The position numbers and the translations under genes were made by a program. A stretch of DNA of 64,000 nucleotides from an uncultured Bacilli bacterium. GTDB taxonomy: Bacteria > Bacillota_I > Bacilli_A > RF39 > UBA660. Positions 1-8,407 of this stretch are shown here, piece after piece. Where the stretch lies: assembly GCA_910583745.1 (NCBI GenBank), contig CAJTZC010000001.1, forward strand, positions 134,365 through 198,364, read 5' to 3'. A model generated the notes under the pieces. That model did no database searches. It had not been told where the DNA came from and saw only the letters and a list, made by a program, of their open reading frames with translations. Position 1 is the first letter of the stretch. Every line of letters starts with the position of its first letter.

Positions 1-86
1 CTACCATTTTCATCAATACACATAACATAATCAATATCTTTTTTCATTGATAAAATCTTAGTAGGCTTATCATACCATTTTGACAC
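1..86 (-). CDS. Partial unknown CDS running off the left edge
   Basis: The minus strand is open from a possible GTG at 84-86 to the window edge and encodes about 28 codons beginning VSKWYDKPTKIL. A GGAG lies about 8 bases upstream. Only the N-terminus is visible, so no function can be given. It sits just downstream of the broken Nudix gene and would be co-transcribed with it. The start codon is uncertain, and the reading could also be chance in this AT-rich stretch. Confidence 0.3.
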   Translation of the reverse strand, partial: MSKWYDKPTKILSMKKDIDYVMCIDENG

Positions 87-118
87 TTTACCATCTCCTA
101 ACTTAATTTTTTATTAAA

Positions 119-667
119 TTATTTATCAAACTCTTTATCAAAAAGATTAAATAATATTTCAAATTCTTCTTCGTGTCTTAATAAATCTTCTTTTTTATTT
201 TCTACCATGCTTTTAAATTCTTTATAAGGTACAAAAAATATTTCTGATATCTCCTCTTCTTGATATTTCATATCATCCATACTTTTTGTAGTTCTTAAAA
301 TATATAGATCATCAAATTCATTATTTATAAATGTCGAAGTATATTTAGAGTGCCTTTTTAAAGTTTTGATAAACTGTAATTCTTCTGGTTTTACATCTAA
401 ATTTAACTCTTCTTTTAACTCCCTAATAGCACCTGATAATGATTCATCACCTGCAGTTAAATGCCCTGCACTAGATATATCTAACATATTAGGATTGCTG
501 TCTTTTGTTGCACATCTTCTTTGTAATAAAATTTCACCTTTATCGTTTATAATCCATATATGAACGCCTTTATGCCAATCTCCATCTCTATGTACTTCAC
601 TTCTTAATTTTATTTTCCCTGTTTTATTTCCATTTTCATCTAATACATCAAACTATTCCTTGCTCAT
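119..667 (-). pseudogene. Nudix hydrolase with premature amber stop at codon 5
   Basis: An ATG at 665-667 follows an AGGAGG ribosome site at ideal spacing and reads MSKE, then TAG (653-655), then continues in the same frame without a further stop for about 178 codons. The continuation starts FDVLDENGNKTG and contains SEVHRDGDWHKGVHIWI and a Nudix box beginning GHLTAGDESL and ending RELKEEL, as in the isopentenyl-diphosphate-isomerase-like / YfcD group of Nudix hydrolases. A single base change (for example TTG to TAG) would explain the stop. Translation could restart at the ATG at 485-487, but that would remove the N-terminal strands of the fold. The hydrolase gene at 677 lies 9 bp upstream in the same transcript. 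I infer a recently inactivated accessory gene. Confidence 0.75.
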
Positions 668-676
668 AACTTCCTC

Positions 677-1594
677 CTATATTAAATTTCTTAAAATTTC
701 TGTCACATTTTTCATTTCTTTTTCTCTTGACATTATGGTTATTAAAATATTTTTATCTTTATTTATTATAATATATTGTCCATCTGCACCATCTCTAAAA
801 ATATAATCGTTTGTTGAAATAAATGTATAATATCCGACTCCAATCTTCGGAAACACTCTTTCTGGTTTAAATGCAGAAGGTGTTTCTAGTTGTAATGAGC
901 ACATTTCATTTATCCAATTTTCTGGTATTACTTGAATATTATTATATCTCCCATTATTTAATAATAACTTCCCTATTTTATGGAAATCACTATGTTTAAG
1001 ATAAAGACCTGTTGAACCAGGACAATACTTTCCAAAATTATTCCATTTAAATTCTTTAATATCTAATTTTTTAAATATATTTTCATTTATGAAATCAGCC
1101 AAATTTATTCCAAATGTCTCTTGAAAAAATACTGATAATACAAATGGTTCTACATTATTGTAGGCAAATCTAGTTCCTACATCATAAGGTATATCATAGT
1201 TAAGTGCATAATCAAGTAATTTATCTTCATCAATATCTTTTATAAACCTCTCTGACATCATTTGAGATTCATAACCAGTAGTATGAGTTAATAAGTCTCT
1301 TATTTTCCACTTTTTAATTTTTTCTAAATTATTTTCATTTTTAATATCAATAATATCTTTAATGGATGGATAGACAAAAGTATCCAGTGTTATCATACCT
1401 TTTTCTATTGCAATTCCAATTGCCATTGCTACTAATAGTTTAGAGCAACTTCTTAATTCATGTAAGCACTCTTCATTATAAAAAACTTTATCTAGTTTTC
1501 CATCTTGCTCTAAAAAAATACTATCAATATTTAAACCAGAAAATTTTTTAGAAAGACTACTTACATTATCTTTAATAGTTTCTATATCAATCAT
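677..1594 (-). CDS. Beta-lactamase-fold serine hydrolase (class C / PBP4* type)
   Basis: A 305-aa protein with the hallmarks of the serine beta-lactamase / DD-peptidase superfamily (PF00144). The SxxK motif is SCSK near residue 49, RDLLTHTTGYES is the conserved segment that follows, YNN (in FAYNNVEP) is the YxN motif, and DGADGQ near the C-terminus takes the KTG/HxG position. There is no signal peptide, so it is probably cytosolic and more likely an esterase or peptidase-like hydrolase than a resistance enzyme. A GGAGG ribosome site precedes the ATG. It belongs to the AT-rich cargo of the integrase element and is followed by the broken Nudix gene. Substrate unknown. Confidence 0.8.
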   Translation of the reverse strand: MIDIETIKDNVSSLSKKFSGLNIDSIFLEQDGKLDKVFYNEECLHELRSCSKLLVAMAIGIAIEKGMITLDTFVYPSIKDIIDIKNENNLEKIKKWKIRDLLTHTTGYESQMMSERFIKDIDEDKLLDYALNYDIPYDVGTRFAYNNVEPFVLSVFFQETFGINLADFINENIFKKLDIKEFKWNNFGKYCPGSTGLYLKHSDFHKIGKLLLNNGRYNNIQVIPENWINEMCSLQLETPSAFKPERVFPKIGVGYYTFISTNDYIFRDGADGQYIIINKDKNILITIMSREKEMKNVTEILRNLI

Positions 1595-1598
1595 TTTA

Positions 1599-1770
1599 TT
1601 TAATCCTCCTTTTTTATAGGATTTGGGACTTATCCCATATTTTGGAAATGGCGGGAGTAGATCCGCAGTGCTGGCTAAGACACGATTTTCTGCTTGATGA
1701 CAAGAGTGACATTTGTAGTAGACTCAACCCTAGAGTATTTATCTTCTGTCATACTGTCATTACTTACTGA
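1599..1770 (-). pseudogene. Possible decayed tail of an AraC-type regulator
   Basis: Between the hydrolase and the XRE gene the minus strand can be read as a coding-like segment interrupted by stops, containing ALRIYSRHFQNMG followed by VPNP. This resembles the C-terminal signature of AraC-family helix-turn-helix domains (FSRxFKxxxGxSPxxY). The resemblance is short and two in-frame stops are present, so this is only a suggestion. The block is richer in G+C than its neighbours. Confidence 0.25.
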
Positions 1771-1790
1771 AAAAAGTAATTTTTTTCTTT

Positions 1791-2324
1791 TCAGTTAGTC
1801 TTTCTATTTAATATTTCTAAACCTTTTTCTATTGATTCTTTTAAATGTTTAATATCTTCTTCGTTATTTTTTATTAAATTTTTAAAATTTTTTATTGCGA
1901 TTTTTTTATTTTTTGAAGATAAATTCTTTAAATAATCTATATTTTCATAATCAATTTTACTCATTATTTCCTTTAAAATTTCTTTTGCAATAAGTTCATT
2001 TTTACTATCATTTATAATATCTTCAAGCATTATTATAGTAGAATTTGTATTTAATATAGTAATATTGTTGTGATTTTTGTTTAGTGCAACTTCTATATCT
2101 TGTTCATTATAGCCAGATAATCTTAATAATTCTTCTAATTTTATATTTAAAATATAACTAATTTTTCTCAAAGATAATACATTAGGTTTCTTTCTTTCAC
2201 CTTTTTCTATCTTTGCTAATGTATTATTATCTATTCCTGTTCTTCTTGATAATTCTCTTTGCGATATACCAACTTTTTCTCTAGCACTTTTTACTACACT
2301 GGCTAAAGTTTTATCTTCCATCAA
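1791..2324 (-). CDS. XRE-family transcriptional repressor of the element
   Basis: A 177-aa protein with an N-terminal HTH_3 (Cro/C1) domain at about residues 8-65: VKSAREKVGISQRELSRRTGI, then NTLAKIEKGERKKPN and LRKISYILNIKLEELLRLSGY. The rest is a charged, mostly helical tail typical of immunity-type repressors of integrative elements. It is divergent from the excisionase-like, ATPase and integrase genes. The 200-bp intergenic region holds two palindromes sharing TGTGA half-sites that flank a promoter. I infer that it represses the right-hand operon and itself. Confidence 0.85.
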   Translation of the reverse strand: MMEDKTLASVVKSAREKVGISQRELSRRTGIDNNTLAKIEKGERKKPNVLSLRKISYILNIKLEELLRLSGYNEQDIEVALNKNHNNITILNTNSTIIMLEDIINDSKNELIAKEILKEIMSKIDYENIDYLKNLSSKNKKIAIKNFKNLIKNNEEDIKHLKESIEKGLEILNRKTN

Positions 2325-2383
2325 CTACACCTCATTTACTCATCTACTACCATTTTAACACAATTTTGATTATCAAACAATAT

Positions 2384-2406
2384 TTTTGTGAGTTTTAATC
2401 ACAAAA
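2384..2406. promoter_or_regulatory. Palindromic operator 1 of the XRE repressor
   Basis: Perfect 8-bp arms TTTTGTGA and TCACAAAA separated by 7 bp, just upstream of the -35 box of the rightward promoter. The half-site recurs in the second palindrome at 2446. Confidence 0.55.
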
Positions 2407-2410
2407 TGTA

Positions 2411-2440
2411 TTGACTTAAATTAAATCAGTATGATAATAT
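2411..2440 (+). promoter_or_regulatory. Promoter for the ATPase-integrase operon
   Basis: A -35 TTGACT (2411-2416), an 18-bp spacer and a -10 TAATAT (2435-2440), in the intergenic region divergent from the XRE gene and flanked by the two palindromes. Confidence 0.55.
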
Positions 2441-2445
2441 ATTAT

Positions 2446-2462
2446 TGTGAGTATAACTCACA
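2446..2462. promoter_or_regulatory. Palindromic operator 2 of the XRE repressor
   Basis: TGTGAG and CTCACA arms around TATAA, immediately downstream of the -10 box. It shares the TGTGA/TCACA half-site with operator 1, so binding here would block the start site. Confidence 0.55.
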
Positions 2463-2545
2463 TATATAATTCTTTTCTTTATTGGTAATCCATATACATA
2501 GATATTTTTATATCTAGAGTCTAGATGAAAGGAGGAACACTTAAT

Positions 2546-2782
2546 ATGGATGCTAGAGAAACATTAAAACTTATTTCAAAGCAATGGTGTAATCTTAATG
2601 ATTTAATGCTACTTGCAGAAATAGGTAAAAATAATGCAGTTAAACTTAGGAAAGAGATAAAGCAAGATTTAATAAATCAAGGATACACTCTTCCTAATAA
2701 CAGATTACCAATGATTGAAGTCGTTAATAAACTAAAAATAAATATTAATTATTTAGAAAAAATGGCGAAAGAAAATTTATAG
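2546..2782 (+). CDS. Small DNA-binding / excisionase-like protein
   Basis: A 78-aa protein starting MDARETLKLISKQW. The start at 2546 is preferred over an in-frame ATG at 2525 because AAAGGAGG lies 10 bp before it. The protein has a short helix-turn-helix-like layout (LNDLMLLAEIGKNNAVKLRKE) and no cysteines. Small proteins in this position, between a repressor and a replication-type ATPase plus integrase, are usually excisionases or recombination directionality factors. That assignment is by context only. It is followed 11 bp later by the ATPase gene, so the three rightward genes form one operon. Confidence 0.55.
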   Translation: MDARETLKLISKQWCNLNDLMLLAEIGKNNAVKLRKEIKQDLINQGYTLPNNRLPMIEVVNKLKININYLEKMAKENL

Positions 2783-2793
2783 AAAGGGATTAT

Positions 2794-3762
2794 ATGAAAA
2801 CAATAGAAGAATTAAGAAGTAGTATTGTCGATATGAATTATATCATTGAAGATATGATTAGAGAAAATGGTTTATATTGTTTACTTGGAGAAGCCAAAGT
2901 TGGTAAATCTGCTATGGCTCTTCAAATAGCAAACTCAATCTGTAATGGCATTCCTTTTCTAGATTTAAAAACAAATAAAACACCCGTGCTTTATTTAAGT
3001 ACGGAGATGAATCCTACTGAGACAATAAGTCGTATAAATCTTATGAATTATAAATTAAATAGTGATGATTTCTTTTATACTTATCCAGATGAAAATTCTA
3101 CACAATTAGGTATTATAAAGGTTGAAAAAGAAATTATGAACTTTTCTGAAAATCATAATGGAAAACTTGTATTTATAGATATGTTTAATGGAATTAATTT
3201 TGGTTATAACTATGATTTAAATAATTATCAAGATATGAGCCAAAATATATTTCCACAAATTAGAAATCTATGTAATAAATATAATGTTTCAATTATATTG
3301 GTTCATCATTTAAATCGTAAAGGTAAATCTTTAGGTAGTACAGCAATAGATACTTGTGTTGATGGTAAAATTGCTCTTAAACAAGATGATAATATTAAAT
3401 CCACATACTATTTAAAATATGAAAGTAGAGATTATCCTAGCAAAGATTATATTTTAAAAAGAGATAATAATCTAATACTTTCAATTGATGAAGATACCGA
3501 AGATAAATTAAATGATAATTTAATACAATTCTTAAAATATGCGATTAAAAAAGAAGAATTTACTTTTAAAATATCAGAGATGGTAAGTAAATTAAATCTT
3601 AATATCACTCCTCCTGTATTTGGTAAATTACTTGTAAATAATAAAGAAGAACTAGAAAAATTAGGACTTGCTATTAAATCTAAAAGAACTGCAACAGATA
3701 GAATTTATACTGCTATATATAAGGAACCTATACTTGAAAGCAATAATTTCGAGGAGGAATGA
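2794..3762 (+). CDS. RepA-like AAA/RecA-fold ATPase
   Basis: A 322-aa ATPase with Walker A GEAKVGKS near residue 31 and a Walker B-type strand LVFIDMFNG near residue 130, followed by SIILVHHLNRKGKSLGST. This is the RepA / RecA-like hexameric helicase-loader pattern (AAA_25) found in plasmids and integrative elements. The C-terminal part looks like a small winged-helix region. It overlaps the integrase gene by a few bases at the upstream start. It probably supports limited replication or maintenance of the excised element. Confidence 0.75.
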   Translation: MKTIEELRSSIVDMNYIIEDMIRENGLYCLLGEAKVGKSAMALQIANSICNGIPFLDLKTNKTPVLYLSTEMNPTETISRINLMNYKLNSDDFFYTYPDENSTQLGIIKVEKEIMNFSENHNGKLVFIDMFNGINFGYNYDLNNYQDMSQNIFPQIRNLCNKYNVSIILVHHLNRKGKSLGSTAIDTCVDGKIALKQDDNIKSTYYLKYESRDYPSKDYILKRDNNLILSIDEDTEDKLNDNLIQFLKYAIKKEEFTFKISEMVSKLNLNITPPVFGKLLVNNKEELEKLGLAIKSKRTATDRIYTAIYKEPILESNNFEEE

Positions 3763-3764
3763 TT

Positions 3765-4880
3765 ATGGCAGTTAAACAATTAGACAAGTCTGAATGGACT
3801 AAAGATGGTCGCAAATGGATATTTTATGACTATGTAAAGAATTTAGATGGAACTAGAAGAAAATATAAGTCAAAAAAGTTTTTTACGAAACCAGAGGCAT
3901 TAAAAGCAGAAAGAGAGTTTTTAACAGTGAATACTGAACGAGCCGATAAAGATCGTAATATGACTTTTAAAGATTTATATACTCTCTTCTATGCCTATAA
4001 AGAAGACAAAGTAAAATTCACTACTTTAAAGACTTATAGAGATAGACAAAAGTTCTTTGAAAATTTAGAAAATGTTAAATTAAAAGATTTTAATATAGAA
4101 TATTTCGAAAAATGGAAGAAAGAAATTAATTCTTATGGTTATACAACAAATCATAAGAATCATATATTTAAATTCTTTAAAGAATTATTAAACTATGCTA
4201 CTAAATGGTACAATTTTAATTTTACTGCAACTTACAATAAAATGACTAATTTTACTAATCCAAATGAAATACCAAAAGAAATGTTATTTTTTACTTATGA
4301 TGAATTTAAAAGGTTTATTGCAGTAGAAGATGACATATTATATAAAACTATGTATGAAACTTTATATTATTGTGGATTAAGACGCGGTGAACTTCGTGGA
4401 CTTACTTGGAATGACATTGATTTTGAAAATAGTTATTTAAGTGTAAATAAAAATGTGGTAGCAACTAGAGGTGATGAAAACAAACCCTATATGATTACTA
4501 CTCCTAAAACAAAATCAAGTATTAGAAATATTCCAATACCTAAGGTTTTATTAGATGACTTAAAAGAACTATATAAAGTTTCTAATAATCATTATGGATT
4601 TAATAATAGTTGGTATGTCTTTGGAGATACTGAACCTATTACAAATGGCAGAATAAGATGGAGGAAAAATAAGAATTGTGAGTTAGCAGAAGTTAAACAA
4701 ACTAGAATCCATGATTTTAGACATAGTTGTGCATCACTTTTAATCAATAGTGGTGCCACCATAAATGTAGTTGCAAAATATCTAGGACATACAAAAATAG
4801 ACGAGACATTAAACACTTATTCCCATCTATTTAAAAATCAAATGAATGAAATAATAAACATCATCAACAATTTGAATTAA
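3765..4880 (+). CDS. Tyrosine recombinase (integrase)
   Basis: A 371-aa phage-type integrase. The N-terminal arm-binding domain (WTKDGRKWIFYDYVKNLDG, about residues 8-60) is followed by a SAM-like core-binding domain and a catalytic domain. The active-site set is visible: R in YYCGLRRGELRGL, HDFRHSCASLL (HxxR), GHTKIDETLNTYSHL (H and the nucleophile Y). The ATG at 3765 is chosen over 3759 because AGGAGG is then 7 bp away. It is the last gene of the element, and TGGGTACCTA direct repeats follow its stop, as expected for an integrase next to its attachment site. It drives integration near the 3' end of leuS. Confidence 0.9.
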   Translation: MAVKQLDKSEWTKDGRKWIFYDYVKNLDGTRRKYKSKKFFTKPEALKAEREFLTVNTERADKDRNMTFKDLYTLFYAYKEDKVKFTTLKTYRDRQKFFENLENVKLKDFNIEYFEKWKKEINSYGYTTNHKNHIFKFFKELLNYATKWYNFNFTATYNKMTNFTNPNEIPKEMLFFTYDEFKRFIAVEDDILYKTMYETLYYCGLRRGELRGLTWNDIDFENSYLSVNKNVVATRGDENKPYMITTPKTKSSIRNIPIPKVLLDDLKELYKVSNNHYGFNNSWYVFGDTEPITNGRIRWRKNKNCELAEVKQTRIHDFRHSCASLLINSGATINVVAKYLGHTKIDETLNTYSHLFKNQMNEIINIINNLN

Positions 4881-5136
4881 AATGGGTACCTATTTGGGTA
4901 CCTAATACATATACAAAAGAGCTTGGAGCCCTTATAAACAAAGTATCCCAGCCTTTCGACTGGGATTTCAGGGGGTTTTGGTTGATTACGTTCCATATAA
5001 GGATCATGGAATGTAACCCGCATGACATTACATCATGCTGTACTAATGATACTTTAATTTTTAGTTTTTGTCAATCAGTTTTTTTTCCACAACCGTAAAA
5101 TTCTAAATTTTTATAAAACGTAAAATTGATTTTTTG
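4881..5136. other. Presumed attachment-site region of the element
   Basis: A gene-free stretch of 256 bp between the integrase and leuS. It contains two copies of TGGGTACCTA 12 bp apart (4883-4892, 4895-4904), a 7-bp stem ATCCCAG/CTGGGAT (4945-4966) and a near-perfect inverted repeat around 4989-5014. The other end of the element is outside the window, so the core att sequence cannot be defined. No intrinsic terminator for the integrase is obvious. Confidence 0.4.
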
Positions 5137-7989
5137 CTATTTGATTACTATGCTTACGATTCTCTTCGGTATAACAATCGTTTTTACTATTTCGTGACCC
5201 TCTGTATACTTCATTATATTCTCGTTTGCAAATGCTTTCTCTTTAATCGATTCTTCGCTTTCCTCCGCCTCTACGACGATGCTAGCGCGAAGTTTTCCAT
5301 TGACTTGTACACCGATTTCGTAGGAGTTCGTGACCATTTTACTTTCATCGTACTCTGGCCATGTGCTGTCCGTAAATTCTTCTCCGAGTTTACACATCTC
5401 ATTGATTTCCTCTGTAATGTGCGGTGCGATTGGATTCAAAAGGTGGAGAATTGTTCTATAATCTTTGCGAGAAATGGTTTCACGTTTATCATAAGTGTTC
5501 AGCAATATCATCAAAGCTGAAACTGCCGTGTTGTAATTCATCGTCTCGATGTCTTCTGTCACTTTCTTAATCGTCTTATGAATATCGCTCTCTAACTCTT
5601 TTGAGTATTCTTCACTTTCATTCAATTTACTTTGCAATCTGTATATTCTATCCAAAAATTTCTTGCAGCCTTTGAGACCGTTTTCACTCCACGCGGCATC
5701 TTTGGTATAGTCTCCGATGAACATCTCATAAGTACGAAGGGCATCGGCACCGTAGTTTTTCACCATATCGTCAGGATTGACGACATTTCCTTTGCTCTTA
5801 CTCATCTTCTCGTTGTTTTCACCTAAAATCATTCCATGAGCGACGCGTTTCTTGAAAGGTTCTCTCACAGGCACGATGCCTCTGTCGAAGAGAAATTGGT
5901 TCCAGAATCTAGCATATAGTAGATGTCTCGTCGCATGCTCCATGCCACCATTGTATAAGTCGACTTGTCCCCAATACTTCATCGCGTCCCTATCGGCTAT
6001 GGCGGTGTCACAATTCGCATCCATGTAGCGTATCCAATACCAACTCGAACCAGCCCAGTTCGGCATCGTATCCGTTTCACGTTTTGCGGCTTTTCCACAA
6101 GAAGGACATGGTGTATTGACCCACTCTTCTACGGTTGAAAGTGGACTTTCTCCGTTGTCAGTCGGTTCATAAGATGGAACGTCTGGCAAGATGAGAGGCA
6201 AATCCTTTTCAGGAACAGGAACCCAACCACATTCTTCGCAATAAATCATCGGAATCGGTTCTCCCCAGAAACGTTGGCGAGAGAAAATCCAGTCTTGCAG
6301 TCTGTAATTTACTTTCTTTCTTCCACAGCCATTTTTCTCTAAAAATTCTAACATCTTTTCGATGGCTTCCTCTTTGTTTAATCCGTCGAGGAATTCAGAG
6401 TTTATGTGAATGCCATCTTCTGTATAGACTTCTTTGTCTTCTACCACTCTTTTTGCATCGTACTTGTGTGCTTCTGTGTTGAGTGTTTCGATGAGTTCAG
6501 ATTTGTCTATCCACATCACGTCTTGGAGTTCGCTCTCCTCTTTCGACCTCTCGACAACATTTAAACTACTCAATCTTCCCACAACCGTATGGCAAGTGAT
6601 GTGTCTATTGACGTCTTTATGTCTTGCGAAGAAGTTATCGTAATAGACAAATGGGAGTTCCTTCTCTATCTCTACATCTGTGTAACCAGTCTCCTCTAAA
6701 ATCTCTCTTTTGGCCGCTTCGATGACGGATTCTTCTCCTTCGATGCCACCTATCACAAAGTTTATCCATTCAAACTTTTTGTTTTTGATACATAAATATT
6801 TCTCTTCTGTCGGATGTTTTATAGCTGCAATGACGACTTGTCTATCCGTAAAAGGTTTGTCCTCTCTTATCGCCGATTCGCCTGTTCCGACGATGTTTTT
6901 GGCAATAACTTGTACAATCGGTATATCGAATTTTTGGGCAAAGGCATAGTCTCTATCGTCGTGTGCTGGTACCATCATAATGGCACCGGTTCCATAGCTA
7001 GATAGAACATAGTCTGAAATCCACATTTCGACTTCTTTGCCGTTTACGGGATTGATTGCTTTTAAGCCCTCGATTCTAACACCTGTTTTTTCTTTCGTCA
7101 TGTCTGTTCTTTCGATTTCGCTCTTCTTTTTCGCGAGTTCGCGATACTTTACTATTTCGTCGTAGTTCGATATCCTATCTTTATATTTTTGTAGATATTC
7201 GTGTTCTGGCGAAAGGACCATGGCCGTAACTCCGAATAGAGTGTCGCATCTCGTCGTAAAGACTGTCAGTACATCCTCTGCATCTTTCAATTTGAAATCG
7301 ACCTCTGCGCCTTCGCTTTTGCCAATCCAGTTAATCTGTGCCGTTTTAATCTTCTCTAAGAATTCTGTATCGTTCAACCCTTCGATTAGGCTATCCGCGT
7401 AACTGCTCATCTTCAACATCCATTGATTTTTCAGTTTCTTCGTCGTTTCGCTTCCGCATCGTTCACAGACTCCTCCTGCGGCGTCTTCATTGGAAAGTCC
7501 CGTCTTACAATTTGGACACCAATTTATCTCTTTTTCATCTTTATAAGCAAGACCTGCTTTATAGAACTGGAGAAATTGCCATTGTGTCCATCTATAATAT
7601 TCCGGGTCTGTCGTCGAAAACTCTCTCGTCCAATCGAAAGACAAGCCCAATGCTTTTATCTGCGATTTGAAAGTATCTATGCAGTTTGCAACCATACTCG
7701 ACGGATAGACGTGGTTCTTGATGGCATACTGTTCTGCCGGTGCGCCAAAGGCGTCCCAACCCATCGGAAATAGGACGTTGTAGCCTTTCGAACGTTTTAG
7801 GCGTGCGAGCGAATCGAGAGCTGTATAACTTCTCACGTGGCCGACGTGCAACCCGCTTCCACTCGGATAAGGGAATTCGACCAAAACGTAATATTTTTCT
7901 TTTTTTCCACCGTTTTGAGCTTTGAAAGCCTCTTTCTTCTCCCATCTCTCCTGCCATTTTTTTTCAATTTCTGTAAAATTATAATTCAT
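5137..7989 (-). CDS. leuS: Leucyl-tRNA synthetase with inserted Nudix domain
   Basis: Charges tRNA-Leu in the cytosol. Class I signatures are present: HVGH near residue 48 and KMSKS near residue 728, with zinc-type Cys pairs (CPNC/CERC and CEEC/CPSC). The protein is 950 aa against about 805 for bacterial LeuRS. The excess is a complete Nudix hydrolase domain of about 155 residues placed inside the CP1 editing domain, after MMVPAHDDRDYAFA and before the editing-domain strand EDGIHINSEFLDGL. Its Nudix box (6682-6750) has every catalytic position: G, five residues, E, seven residues, REILEETGY. The start at 7989 is chosen because AAGGAAAGG precedes it and it overlaps the upstream gene by 11 bp. 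Expression is governed by the leucine T-box at 8370-8564. Confidence 0.95.
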   Translation of the reverse strand: MNYNFTEIEKKWQERWEKKEAFKAQNGGKKEKYYVLVEFPYPSGSGLHVGHVRSYTALDSLARLKRSKGYNVLFPMGWDAFGAPAEQYAIKNHVYPSSMVANCIDTFKSQIKALGLSFDWTREFSTTDPEYYRWTQWQFLQFYKAGLAYKDEKEINWCPNCKTGLSNEDAAGGVCERCGSETTKKLKNQWMLKMSSYADSLIEGLNDTEFLEKIKTAQINWIGKSEGAEVDFKLKDAEDVLTVFTTRCDTLFGVTAMVLSPEHEYLQKYKDRISNYDEIVKYRELAKKKSEIERTDMTKEKTGVRIEGLKAINPVNGKEVEMWISDYVLSSYGTGAIMMVPAHDDRDYAFAQKFDIPIVQVIAKNIVGTGESAIREDKPFTDRQVVIAAIKHPTEEKYLCIKNKKFEWINFVIGGIEGEESVIEAAKREILEETGYTDVEIEKELPFVYYDNFFARHKDVNRHITCHTVVGRLSSLNVVERSKEESELQDVMWIDKSELIETLNTEAHKYDAKRVVEDKEVYTEDGIHINSEFLDGLNKEEAIEKMLEFLEKNGCGRKKVNYRLQDWIFSRQRFWGEPIPMIYCEECGWVPVPEKDLPLILPDVPSYEPTDNGESPLSTVEEWVNTPCPSCGKAAKRETDTMPNWAGSSWYWIRYMDANCDTAIADRDAMKYWGQVDLYNGGMEHATRHLLYARFWNQFLFDRGIVPVREPFKKRVAHGMILGENNEKMSKSKGNVVNPDDMVKNYGADALRTYEMFIGDYTKDAAWSENGLKGCKKFLDRIYRLQSKLNESEEYSKELESDIHKTIKKVTEDIETMNYNTAVSALMILLNTYDKRETISRKDYRTILHLLNPIAPHITEEINEMCKLGEEFTDSTWPEYDESKMVTNSYEIGVQVNGKLRASIVVEAEESEESIKEKAFANENIMKYTEGHEIVKTIVIPKRIVSIVIK
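6433..6906 (-). other. Nudix domain inserted in LeuRS CP1
   Basis: This is the segment of leuS that encodes the Nudix domain (about residues 362-519 of the 950-aa protein). It begins around the strand KPFTDRQVVIAAI and ends before EVYTEDGI. The Nudix box is intact, so a catalytically competent pyrophosphohydrolase is expected. Domain boundaries are approximate. Confidence 0.8.
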
Positions 7990-8353
7990 CTTTATCAAAA
8001 CCTTTCCTTACTAAAATTCTTCCTAAAATTTCATAGGTTACATAAATCAGTGCAATGACGATTGCCAAGCCGAGAAACATCTCTAGGACCATGTTCTCTG
8101 TCATAGAAATGACAATAATCAACGTCGTCGAAATAATCAATGCATCTAGAAAACTTATTACTGCCGCGAGGGATTTTTTGTCCATGCGCTTTTCACTGAG
8201 TTTAAACTTCGTCATAAGATACTTCATCTCGACAGCGATGCCCGTTTTATTGTTAGCTTTCTTTTTCTTGCGTAGCTTAAAAAATAAGTACAACGTCAGT
8301 CTTCCTATGAAGCAGAATACAAAACAAAATAAGAACAATATCAATTTATCCAT
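7979..8353 (-). CDS. Small membrane protein upstream of leuS
   Basis: A 124-aa protein starting MDKLILFLFC. It has a strong N-terminal membrane helix (residues 3-23), a basic linker (KLRKKKKANN) and two further hydrophobic helices near residues 65-105, ending KGFDKDEL. A longer open frame continues upstream to 8539, but that part is the T-box leader and not protein. AAGGTGATGAA precedes the chosen ATG. It lies between the T-box terminator and leuS and overlaps leuS by 11 bp, so it shares leucine-responsive control. Function unknown and no family recognised. Confidence 0.8.
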   Translation of the reverse strand: MDKLILFLFCFVFCFIGRLTLYLFFKLRKKKKANNKTGIAVEMKYLMTKFKLSEKRMDKKSLAAVISFLDALIISTTLIIVISMTENMVLEMFLGLAIVIALIYVTYEILGRILVRKGFDKDEL

Positions 8354-8369
8354 TTCATCACCTTTCCTT

Positions 8370-8407
8370 AAAAAAACGACAAATCCATCCAAAGGACGAA
8401 CTTGTCG
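8370..8407 (-). terminator. T-box regulated intrinsic terminator
   Basis: A 14-bp stem (CGACAA plus GUUCGUCC pairing with GGAUGGAU plus UUGUCG, wobbles included) followed by seven U. Its 5' arm abuts the T-box sequence, so it is mutually exclusive with the antiterminator. Confidence 0.9.

Noticed and set aside
4945..4966. Hairpin after the integrase as intrinsic terminator
   Set aside because: No T-tract follows; it is more likely part of the attachment region.
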